Positions 57,220-64,000 of a stretch of 64,000 bases of DNA are shown one piece after another. Source of the stretch: Altericroceibacterium spongiae (GTDB lineage: Bacteria > Pseudomonadota > Alphaproteobacteria > Sphingomonadales > Sphingomonadaceae). The stretch is taken from positions 1 through 64,000 of the forward strand of contig NZ_RAPF01000011.1 in the NCBI RefSeq assembly GCF_003610805.1, in the 5' to 3' direction. Made by a program: the position numbers and the translations under genes. The notes beneath the pieces were generated by a model. It did not search any database. It saw nothing but the letters and a program-made list of their open reading frames with translations, and was not told the origin of the DNA. Within the stretch, counting starts at the first letter, position 1, and each line of letters starts with the position of its first letter.

Positions 57220-58751
57220 ACGACAAAACCACGCCTGCGACAGACTCCGGTACGAAAGATTCCGGTGACATTGCCGCTCTGGCCAAGGGGGGGCGCACCA
57301 ACTTTCTCGGCTTTCTGCTACGCCTGCTTGCCCGCCTGCCCTTCCTGTTTATCGGCGGCCGCCTTTACGGCGCCGAAGCGCTCGGCCGTTTCGCCTCGGC
57401 ACTCGTTATTGTCGAACTGGTCGCCATGGTGTGCACTATCGGCGAAAAGCGCGGACTCGCTCAGCGCCTCTCCGACAATGATTGCGACGAGGACGATCGC
57501 CGCGGCGGAATCGCTGCCGGTGTGGTTTGCGACGGTTTGCTGACTGCGTTGATTGCCGGTAGCGTCATCGGTCTCACGCTATGGCTGGTCCCGGCGCCCA
57601 TGTTCCCCAGTGGAATTTATACCGATTGGGACCGCCTGATCGTACTCGCCATTCCAGCGCTTGCATTGACCGAAATCCTGCTGGCCGCCCAAGCCTATCG
57701 CTACGATATTGCAACAACCGTCCGTTCCCGCGCAGTGGTCGAACCGTGGACGATCTCGATCATGGCCGGATTGCTCTATTTCGTCATTCCCGATAGCGGC
57801 CTGTCGCTGGCCTATCTTGCCTCCATCTATGCCGCATTGCTGACTGCCGCTATTCCCTTTCTGCGGCTTTATGGTCTGCCACAAAGCTGGTCGCCGAGCT
57901 TTGCAAGGATGCGCGACCTGACCTTGCGCGGCTTGCCGCTGGCCGGTGCCGACACAATCGAGTGGGGAACAAGGCGGCTCGATATCTTCATTCTGGGTCT
58001 TTTCGCATCGCCAGCCGGTGTGGGGGTTTATTACGTCGCCCAGCAGGTCGCCAGCCTGCCGCAAAAGCTAAAAACCAGCTTCGAACCCATTCTCGGCCCC
58101 GTCATCACCCGCAAGCTCAAAGAAAAGGACTATGCCGCCATTGCCCGGCAGGTCTGCCAGGTTGGCTTCTGGATCACCGCAGCACAGGCAGGCATTGCAC
58201 TGGCACTGGGTATCCCCGGCGAAGGAATAATGGGTCTGGTCGGCCCTAATTTCGTCGGTGGAACGGGCGCGCTCTCTTTCCTGCTGGCAGCCGAAGTAGT
58301 CGCCGCCACCGCCGTCGTCTCCGAAGCAGCGCTTGTTTATGTCGCCCGCCTGCGCAACTTGTGGATTTCCATCGGCACAATCGTATTGCAGGGCTTGCTG
58401 ACCGTTGGTGTAATGCTGCTGGCCAATGCCTATCACGTCAGCGATCTGTATCGAGCCGGCGGAGCCGCCCTCGCCCTGATGACAGCACTGGCCGTCTCCT
58501 CCATCGTGAAGGCAATGCTGCTCGCACGTCTTCTTAATGAGCCGATCAATAACTGGCGCTGGTCATTGCTCTATGCGGTCGCTGTGGCCGGGCTGGTGGG
58601 TTTCCTCATCACACGCCTTCCCGAATGGGCAGAACTCAGCCTCGGGGTACCAGCTATTCTTCTATCCTATGGCTTCGTGGTATGGAAAAAAGGCTTCGGC
58701 CCCGAAGACCGCGTATTATTTCGTAAAAAACTCGATACGGGTGAAGCATAA
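57216..58751 (+). CDS. Lipopolysaccharide/polysaccharide flippase-like (Wzx/MATE-type) membrane protein
   Basis: Encodes 511 residues from a TTG at 57216 in a TTGA overlap with gpsA; GGAAGG lies nine bases upstream. It has about twelve to fourteen membrane helices, and GRLYGAEALGRFASALVIVELVAM, ADTIEWGTRRLDIFILGLFASPAGVGVYYVAQQVA and GFVV near the end resemble oligosaccharide flippases of the RfbX/MurJ superfamily. The lipid-linked substrate is not known. No glycosyltransferase gene is adjacent. Confidence 0.88.
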   Translation: MNDKTTPATDSGTKDSGDIAALAKGGRTNFLGFLLRLLARLPFLFIGGRLYGAEALGRFASALVIVELVAMVCTIGEKRGLAQRLSDNDCDEDDRRGGIAAGVVCDGLLTALIAGSVIGLTLWLVPAPMFPSGIYTDWDRLIVLAIPALALTEILLAAQAYRYDIATTVRSRAVVEPWTISIMAGLLYFVIPDSGLSLAYLASIYAALLTAAIPFLRLYGLPQSWSPSFARMRDLTLRGLPLAGADTIEWGTRRLDIFILGLFASPAGVGVYYVAQQVASLPQKLKTSFEPILGPVITRKLKEKDYAAIARQVCQVGFWITAAQAGIALALGIPGEGIMGLVGPNFVGGTGALSFLLAAEVVAATAVVSEAALVYVARLRNLWISIGTIVLQGLLTVGVMLLANAYHVSDLYRAGGAALALMTALAVSSIVKAMLLARLLNEPINNWRWSLLYAVAVAGLVGFLITRLPEWAELSLGVPAILLSYGFVVWKKGFGPEDRVLFRKKLDTGEA

Positions 58752-58836
58752 GCGATCTTTTTTAGAGGCCTCTATTCATACGCTATTAAGAGCCTCCCAA
58801 AGCATATGGGATTGCGTATTTACGGGGGAGAATAGG

Positions 58837-60486
58837 ATGCGTCTCGCATTTGGCATAATAGCGGTTTCCGGTCTGACTCTAAGCGGCTGTGCAACCCGAC
58901 AAACCAATTCCGCAGCCGATCAGGTTGTCGTAACCGGCGCAAAGGTCAGTCCAGACAGAGAAATAGCGCCACCGCCACCACCACCACCACCTCCTCCTCC
59001 TCCTCCACCAAGCACTGCTTCACTGACACGTTCTGCCGCTGTAAACGGAAGCCATTACGTTCCCCCTGTTCGGATCCCGCAGAATCCCGGGAGCGAACGT
59101 TATGACGGTGAGGCTGTCTCACCCGTTCACCTCACAGCAGAAGAACCCGTTTCCACATTCTCGGTCGATGTCGATACAGGCGCCTATGCCAATACGCGCC
59201 GTTTCCTCGAACAGGGACGGATGCCTCCCCCCGAGGCCGTGCGCACTGAAGAGCTCATCAATTATTTCCGTTACGACTATCCCGCTCCTGCCAGTCGAGA
59301 CGTGCCTTTCACGGTGACAACCGATATGGCCCGGACGCCGTGGAATCCCGATACACGACTACTGCGGATCGGTTTACGCGGTTATGACCTGCCTCGCGAA
59401 GACCGCCCCGCAGCCAATCTCGTCTTTCTGCTGGACGTCTCGGGTTCCATGAATACCAGCGATAAATTACCGCTGGTAAAATCGGCCCTTTCCAGACTCG
59501 CGGGGCAATTACGCGAACAGGATCGCGTATCCATTGTAGTCTATGCCGGCGCGGCAGGGCTCGTGCTCGAACCGACCAGTGACACACGCAAAATTCGCGC
59601 AGCGCTACAATCCCTTTCTGCTGGCGGATCAACCGCTGGCGGTGCCGGGCTGCAACTGGCTTATGACATTGCCGAAGACAATCGTATCGAAGGCGGAGTG
59701 AACCGGATCATTCTGGCCACCGATGGCGATTTCAATGTCGGCCTCAGCGATCGCGATGCGCTTATCGATCTGATCGAGAAGGAGCGCGACCGCGGCGTTA
59801 CGCTGACGACGCTGGGGTTCGGGACGGGCAATTACAACGAAGCGATGATGGAGCAGATCGCCGATCACGGGAACGGTAACTACGCCTATATCGACAATGC
59901 TATGGAAGCTGAAAAAGTGCTGTCCGATGAAATGGCGTCGACGCTTTTCACGATCGCTAAGGACGTGAAGATTCAGGTTGAATTCAATCCCGCTCAAATC
60001 AGCCAGTATCGCCTGATCGGCTATGAGAACCGGGCTTTGCGCGAAGAGGATTTCGATAATGATGCAGTGGATGCCGGCGATATCGGTGCCGGTCATCAGG
60101 TCACCGCTCTTTACGAAGTCGTCCCCTCCGGCACGAAAGGCTGGATTGCACCGCGCCGCTATCAGGACAAAGTGCCTGAGGCTGCGTCCGCCCGGCGGAG
60201 TGAACTGGCTTACATCAAGCTGCGTTACAAGCTACCGGAGGGAAACACGTCGCAACTGATCGAGCGCACAGTGTCGGACACGCTTCTGACAGACTCTCCG
60301 AGACCGTCAGGCGATATGGGCTTTATTACAGCGGTCGCGGCGTATGGGCAGAAGCTGCGTGGCGATCCGCTACTGGCCCGTTTCTCCTATGCCGATATCG
60401 AAAAACTGGCTGGTAATCAGACCGATTTCTGGCGGCAGGAATTTATTCGTCTGGTCAATATCGCAGATAGTCTCGACGACATGTGA
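58837..60486 (+). CDS. VWA-domain lipoprotein with polyproline linker (YfbK-like)
   Basis: Encodes 549 residues. A lipobox (LSGC, Cys18) follows a short signal peptide, then a run of 14 prolines (about 45-58). The N-terminal VWF_N-type region (STFSVDVDTGAYANTRRFL) precedes a VWA domain with an intact MIDAS (FLLDVSGSM, DxSxS) at about 205-380, and a DUF3520-like end. These proteins are periplasmic or outer-membrane-anchored and bind partners through a metal ion. GTGA overlaps the OmpA-domain gene. Confidence 0.92.
   Translation: MRLAFGIIAVSGLTLSGCATRQTNSAADQVVVTGAKVSPDREIAPPPPPPPPPPPPPPSTASLTRSAAVNGSHYVPPVRIPQNPGSERYDGEAVSPVHLTAEEPVSTFSVDVDTGAYANTRRFLEQGRMPPPEAVRTEELINYFRYDYPAPASRDVPFTVTTDMARTPWNPDTRLLRIGLRGYDLPREDRPAANLVFLLDVSGSMNTSDKLPLVKSALSRLAGQLREQDRVSIVVYAGAAGLVLEPTSDTRKIRAALQSLSAGGSTAGGAGLQLAYDIAEDNRIEGGVNRIILATDGDFNVGLSDRDALIDLIEKERDRGVTLTTLGFGTGNYNEAMMEQIADHGNGNYAYIDNAMEAEKVLSDEMASTLFTIAKDVKIQVEFNPAQISQYRLIGYENRALREEDFDNDAVDAGDIGAGHQVTALYEVVPSGTKGWIAPRRYQDKVPEAASARRSELAYIKLRYKLPEGNTSQLIERTVSDTLLTDSPRPSGDMGFITAVAAYGQKLRGDPLLARFSYADIEKLAGNQTDFWRQEFIRLVNIADSLDDM
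58969..59010 (+). repeat. Proline codon tract inside the VWA gene
   Basis: Fourteen consecutive proline codons: CCA and CCG codons first, then five CCT, then two CCA. The near-uniform triplets make this prone to slippage, and the run would stall ribosomes without EF-P. Confidence 0.95.
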
Positions 60487-61253
60487 ATTTGCGCGCTATT
60501 AACGAAACCATGCTGCACAAGCCCCTTTTTGCGATATGTTTCGGTTCGCTCATCATCGTTCTTCTGGCCATCGCCGGAGGTAATATGACGGGGGTTCCGA
60601 TTGCCGAGACTCTGGCTGCGCGCGCAAAGCCTGCGATTGCCAAAGCCGGTGGCGAAGGCGTGGTCCATGCAATCTTCAGATCGCCCGGTGGCTGGCCGAG
60701 CCGCCATCCTGTGCTGGTCGGCGGAGAGGGTTTGAACGAGAAAACCCGCGACACGATTGCCAAGGCGGTTGCCGCAGTTCCCGGTGTTGGCGGCATACGC
60801 TGGTCAGATGGTACAGGTTTTGCCGAAAGCGGAGAACCACCGGTCGATCCGCTGCATTGTCAGAACGATGTTCGCGCTTTGCTCAAGGCACGCACGATCC
60901 GGTTCGAGGAATCCTCCGCTACGATTCAGCCCGCCAGTATCAATCTTGTAAACGAGGTTGCCCAGGCCTTGCGGCCTTGCCTCGGCAGCGTGATTTTGAT
61001 TACCGGCCATACGGACAGTTCGGGGACGGAAGACATCAACCAGGCCCTGTCTCGCGCCCGTGCGGAAAGCATTCGCAGTGCACTGATCGCCAGAGGCATA
61101 CCGGAGGAAAGCCTCCGTGCAGAAGGTGTTGGCTCAGCCGATCCTGTTGAAGGGCTCGACCCGGCGGACCCTGCCAATCGCCGGATCGACTTCAGCGTGT
61201 TGCAAACAGCGCAGATCAGGCCGACTCCGGTCGATACACCCGGCCCTCACTAA
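60483..61253 (+). CDS. OmpA-domain protein with N-terminal membrane helix
   Basis: Encodes 256 residues from a GTG at 60483 in a GTGA overlap with the VWA gene. One helix (about 14-33) is followed by a region of about 90 residues containing a BON-like or similar small domain, then an OmpA peptidoglycan-binding domain (about 125-240) with ILITGHTDSSGTEDINQALSRARAESIRSALI and a NRRIDFSV end. It should link the inner membrane or periplasm to murein. Confidence 0.9.
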   Translation: MNLRAINETMLHKPLFAICFGSLIIVLLAIAGGNMTGVPIAETLAARAKPAIAKAGGEGVVHAIFRSPGGWPSRHPVLVGGEGLNEKTRDTIAKAVAAVPGVGGIRWSDGTGFAESGEPPVDPLHCQNDVRALLKARTIRFEESSATIQPASINLVNEVAQALRPCLGSVILITGHTDSSGTEDINQALSRARAESIRSALIARGIPEESLRAEGVGSADPVEGLDPADPANRRIDFSVLQTAQIRPTPVDTPGPH

Positions 61254-61328
61254 TCTGTTACACAGCGACCTTGGCTTGAGACTTATCAACCTCTAAGCAC
61301 GGCCATCAAACTACAGGAGTTGCGTTCG

Positions 61329-61448
61329 GTGCCGATCTGGCTGGAATTACTCGTCTTGTTGTGGCTCACCTTTATGGTCGGGGTCGGACTGGGATGGGCG
61401 CTCTGGGGACGCAACCCGGAATCGGTCGGGAGCACTGAAAATGAGTGA
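61329..61448 (+). CDS. 39-residue single-helix membrane peptide
   Basis: Encodes 39 residues from a GTG, starting MPIWLELLVLLWLTFMVGVG and ending PESVGSTENE, with one membrane helix and a basic residue just after it (WGRN). AGGAG lies about ten bases before the GTG. It overlaps the helix-hairpin-helix gene by eight bases (the ATG is at 61441), a sign of coupled translation. Confidence 0.75.
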   Translation: MPIWLELLVLLWLTFMVGVGLGWALWGRNPESVGSTENE

Positions 61449-62040
61449 ACTGATCCAGCAGAACTGGATTTTATTCGTCATCGCACTGGTGATCGGCGTT
61501 GCCGTCGCCTGGTGGATTTTTGTCGCCTCGCGCAAAACTACGGTGCGTAAAGACAGTGAAGAACATGAAAAGCAGGGTGAAACGCGCGCCAAACGTAATC
61601 AGGCCCTGATCGACGCACCGCCCGCCTCTCTGGCGAACGAAATGCCGCCTGCTACGCCAGCGGGAATGGCCGGTGCCGGTGAAGCGGTAGCCGCTGCTGC
61701 CGAAAGCGACGCCATCGCAGCCCGCAATGTAGAAAAAGAAAAGACGTCAGAAGCACCTGCACCTGCACCTGCACCTGCACCTGCACCTGCACCTGCAGGA
61801 AGTGAAGATGATCTTACCCGTATCAAGGGGGTCGGCCCCAAGCTCAGCAAACAATTGCACGAATTGGGCGTCACCAGCTTCGCCCAGATCGCAGCATGGG
61901 ACGATGTCGAAATCGACAGAATCGATAGTCAGCTCGGCCGGTTTCAAGGCCGTATCCGGCGCGATAACTGGACCGAACAGGCTCGCTTTCTTGCGGATGA
62001 CGATACGGCCGGATTCGAAGCACAATTCGGCAAAATCTGA
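61441..62040 (+). CDS. Membrane-anchored helix-hairpin-helix protein
   Basis: Encodes 199 residues. An N-terminal membrane helix (about 9-29) is followed by a long low-complexity linker with an (AP)n run (about 105-118) and a C-terminal helix-hairpin-helix pair of the kind often labelled 5' DNA nuclease or ribosomal-protein-L21-like: LTRIKGVGPKLSKQLHELGVTSFAQIAAW. Such domains bind DNA or proteins; no catalytic residues are visible. Preceded by the 39-residue gene. Confidence 0.85.
   Translation: MSELIQQNWILFVIALVIGVAVAWWIFVASRKTTVRKDSEEHEKQGETRAKRNQALIDAPPASLANEMPPATPAGMAGAGEAVAAAAESDAIAARNVEKEKTSEAPAPAPAPAPAPAPAGSEDDLTRIKGVGPKLSKQLHELGVTSFAQIAAWDDVEIDRIDSQLGRFQGRIRRDNWTEQARFLADDDTAGFEAQFGKI
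61753..61794 (+). repeat. GCACCT hexamer repeat in the HHH gene
   Basis: Seven perfect tandem copies of GCACCT encode Ala-Pro repeats in the linker. Being in-frame hexamers, changes in copy number would alter linker length without a frameshift. Confidence 0.97.
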
Positions 62041-62152
62041 CTCTTCCCTTTCTGCGTAACCCCCGGCTCCCGCGGTTTTTTGGGAACTTACCCCCCCTTA
62101 TTCCATTATCGAAAATGAATAAGCTGCCCTAAAGGCAGGAAAGAGAAGGAAT

Positions 62153-62542
62153 ATGGCGCACAAGATTGACAATCAAAGCCGTCCCACTGTCCTGGTGGTC
62201 GAAGATGAATTCATCATCGCTCTCGACTTGTCTGAGACAGTGCGCGATCTCGGCTATGCGCTCGAAGGTCCTTATGCCGATACGGAAAATGCCTTCGTCG
62301 CGATCGACCGTGTTATGCCCGACTGTGCGATCCTCGATGTCCGGACTGCGGATGGTGAAGTGTATCCGCTCGCGGACACGTTGACCGAAGCGGGTGTACC
62401 GATCATTTTTCACTCCGGTCATATACAACCGGATCAGATTACCGAACGCTATCCCAATGCGACAGCCTGTACCAAGCCCTGCCCGCCGGACAGATTGGTG
62501 AAAGTGCTGGAAGAAGCGGTCTATCCCAAAATGGACAGTTAG
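62153..62542 (+). CDS. Stand-alone response-regulator receiver domain
   Basis: Encodes 129 residues, only a receiver domain. Acidic residues Glu17, Asp18 and Glu19, the phosphorylated Asp62 (CAILDVR), a serine in FHSGH and Lys108 (CTKPC) form the active site. No output domain is present. Single-domain receivers of this type in sphingomonads relay phosphate between histidine kinases or act on motility or stress; no partner kinase is nearby. A terminator follows. Confidence 0.92.
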   Translation: MAHKIDNQSRPTVLVVEDEFIIALDLSETVRDLGYALEGPYADTENAFVAIDRVMPDCAILDVRTADGEVYPLADTLTEAGVPIIFHSGHIQPDQITERYPNATACTKPCPPDRLVKVLEEAVYPKMDS

Positions 62543-62569
62543 AAAGCACGCGATTTCATATATATATAG

Positions 62570-62605
62570 AAAAGGCCCGGTGAGAGTTTTCCCACCGGGC
62601 CTTTT
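62570..62605. terminator. Bidirectional rho-independent terminator
   Basis: AAAAGGCCCGGTG (62570-62582) pairs with CACCGGGCCTTTT (62593-62605), a perfect 13-bp stem with a 10-base loop, between the convergent receiver and acyl-CoA synthetase genes. Confidence 0.92.
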
Positions 62606-62628
62606 CATTGCGCCTTTGCCTTAATCGC

Positions 62629-64000
62629 TCAGCTTTGTTCGACCAGCATGAGAGCATCAAGTGCCACCACGCCTTCACCCGCCGGATGGATAATCACTGG
62701 ATTGAGATCAATTTCACGGATCGCCGGATTGCCGACCATCACACGGCCGATCTGAACGATCAACTCAGCCAGCGCCTCAACATCCAGAGCCGGAGAACCG
62801 CGATAGCCCTCAAGGATCGCTGCCTGTTTCAAATCGAGCAGGCCTTCCTTGACCTGATCGACGCCGAGGTCAGGTGTGAAGAGTTTCACATCCTTGAGAA
62901 TTTCCGCTGTCACACCGCCGAAACCGGCAAGAACGACAGGCCCCCATTGAGGGTCGTTCTTGGCTCCGACAATCATCTCGACGCCCATCTTGCCCATTGC
63001 TTCGATCAGAACACCGTCAAGCTGGATCGAAGCATTATACGCTGCCACATTCTTGAAGATCTGATCGAATGCCGCCCGCACGTCGTCTGCCGTTTTGAGA
63101 TTGAGCAACACACCGCCGGCATCGCTCTTATGGCCAAGCACGGCAGCCTGCGCTTTCATGACAACCGGATAGCCGATAGCATCGGCTGCCACAGCGGCTT
63201 CATCGGCCGTTGCGGCAAACTGACTGTTCGGGAATGCAATACCGAGCGGCTTGAGCAGTTCCTTGGCTTTATATTCTGGAATAACACCATTGATCTGGTC
63301 GAAGCCGGAAATTGCTAGCGGGTCACCCGAACGGTCGGTCAGATCGCGCTTGGCAAGGTCAGCCAGACGTGAAATTGCGCGATAGGCGCGTTCGGTGCTC
63401 GGGAACCAGGGGATGCCCACCTTGCGCAGACCATCAATATAATCCTGTGGCACGGTGGCTCCTTCGTCCACCCCGGCGAAGACGAGCGGCTTGGAGAACG
63501 TACCGCCTTCCAGCACTTTCATGATATGGGGGAATTTGATCCCGGATGTCACGGGGTCGGACTGGATAATCGAAGAGACCACCGAACCAACACGCTCGTC
63601 TTCGAGCAAAGCAGTCAAAGCCTTAGTGTAAATTTCCGGTTCGGACAGGCCCACAGCCGTAATGTCCAGCGGATTGGAAACTGGCACGAATTCGGGCAGC
63701 GCTGCCCGCAAAGCCGGGCTGTCTTCATCATGCAGTTCGAGCAGGTCGAGCCCGATGTCTTCGGCGAGATCGAAAGCAAGGCCGCGCAAAGCCCCCGATT
63801 CACCCAAAACCGCCATATTGGCGCCGGGCAGGCTCGGACAAGTGAGCGCGATGGTAAGGATATCACCCAATTCTTCCAGCGTTTCTGCGAAGATCACACC
63901 TTCCCGCGACAATTTGGCTTTCATGAGCTGATAGTCACCAGCCATAGCGCCGGTATGTGTCGCCGCGCTTTCCTGCGCCTTATTGGACTTGCCCGGATGC
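62629..64000 (-). CDS. ADP-forming acyl-CoA (acetate-CoA ligase type) synthetase, 5' end outside the window
   Basis: The frame is open from the right edge, so the start lies beyond 64000; about 456 residues of a protein usually near 700 are visible. The first part (KSNKAQESAATHTGAMAGD, then TNPLDITA-like PVSNPLDITAVGL) is the succinyl-CoA-ligase-like region, and the C-terminal ATP-grasp domain has GYPVVMKAQAAVLGHKSDAGGVLLNL and EMIVGAKNDPQWGPVVLAGFGG. It makes or uses acyl-CoA with ADP/ATP. The exact acid is unknown. Confidence 0.9.
   Translation of the reverse strand, partial: HPGKSNKAQESAATHTGAMAGDYQLMKAKLSREGVIFAETLEELGDILTIALTCPSLPGANMAVLGESGALRGLAFDLAEDIGLDLLELHDEDSPALRAALPEFVPVSNPLDITAVGLSEPEIYTKALTALLEDERVGSVVSSIIQSDPVTSGIKFPHIMKVLEGGTFSKPLVFAGVDEGATVPQDYIDGLRKVGIPWFPSTERAYRAISRLADLAKRDLTDRSGDPLAISGFDQINGVIPEYKAKELLKPLGIAFPNSQFAATADEAAVAADAIGYPVVMKAQAAVLGHKSDAGGVLLNLKTADDVRAAFDQIFKNVAAYNASIQLDGVLIEAMGKMGVEMIVGAKNDPQWGPVVLAGFGGVTAEILKDVKLFTPDLGVDQVKEGLLDLKQAAILEGYRGSPALDVEALAELIVQIGRVMVGNPAIREIDLNPVIIHPAGEGVVALDALMLVEQS

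Noticed and set aside
61753-61794. GCACCT array as a CRISPR or mobile repeat
   Set aside because: It is a short in-frame hexamer repeat coding for Ala-Pro in a linker, with no spacers.

Overview
The window reads as ordinary, gene-dense chromosome of an aerobic, carotenoid-making alphaproteobacterium, most likely of the order Sphingomonadales (Erythrobacteraceae or Sphingomonadaceae). The evidence is the crtY-crtI-crtB pigment genes, the hemC-hemD-mitofilin (Mic60-like) arrangement typical of alphaproteobacteria, the ubiquinone hydroxylase, the membrane-anchored cytochrome c, and moderately GC-rich coding sequence with many ATGA, GTGA and TTGA stop/start overlaps. I see no rRNA, tRNA, CRISPR array, prophage or insertion sequence. 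Family names come from reading motifs by eye; no database search was run.

Layout. 0.4-3.7 kb: TfdA/TauD-type dioxygenase (minus), a lipoprotein, a RidA-like protein and a 3-hydroxyisobutyryl-CoA hydrolase-like protein. 3.8-7.6 kb: sulfate activation operon cysD-cysNC-cysQ behind a perfect 30-bp palindrome and ended by a terminator. 7.6-9.3 kb: cytochrome c and prephenate dehydratase, divergent. 9.4-17.0 kb: a run of stop/start-overlapping genes, DUF4129-DUF4350-MoxR ATPase-DUF58-SpoIIM-RDD-class A beta-lactamase, then a GNAT gene. 17.0-26.5 kb: ZntB-like transporter and many small housekeeping or unknown genes (DUF427, cupin, DoxX, SWIB, PEBP, GNAT-nitrilase fusion, PfkB kinase, PhnA-like, fasciclin, YaiI, GFA). 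26.5-29.4 kb: a Doc/Fic toxin remnant and a thiC operon under a TPP riboswitch, with a small unknown membrane protein as its first gene. 29.4-37 kb: RluE-type pseudouridine synthase, spermidine-synthase-like protein, RhtA-like exporter divergent from an Lrp regulator, DUF885 protein, an internally deleted amidohydrolase and an S9 peptidase.

37-44.9 kb: MipA-like outer-membrane protein, the crtY-crtI-LOG-crtB operon, a Bcr/CflA-like transporter and DNA polymerase IV. 45-52.5 kb: LysR regulator divergent from an MFS transporter, DUF1328 peptide, DsbD-like reductase, UbiH-family hydroxylase, an unknown lipoprotein and a LysE-type exporter. 52.5-58.8 kb: mitofilin-hemD-hemC (minus) divergent from tsaD-gpsA-flippase (plus). 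58.8-64 kb: VWA lipoprotein with a polyproline tract, OmpA-domain protein, a 39-residue membrane peptide, a membrane-anchored helix-hairpin-helix protein, a stand-alone receiver and the 3' part of an ADP-forming acyl-CoA synthetase that runs off the right edge.

The points most worth following are the MoxR-to-beta-lactamase operon, the palindrome before cysD, the TPP-riboswitch-controlled membrane protein, the LOG gene inside the carotenoid operon, the VWA/OmpA pair, and two gene remnants (Doc toxin, amidohydrolase).
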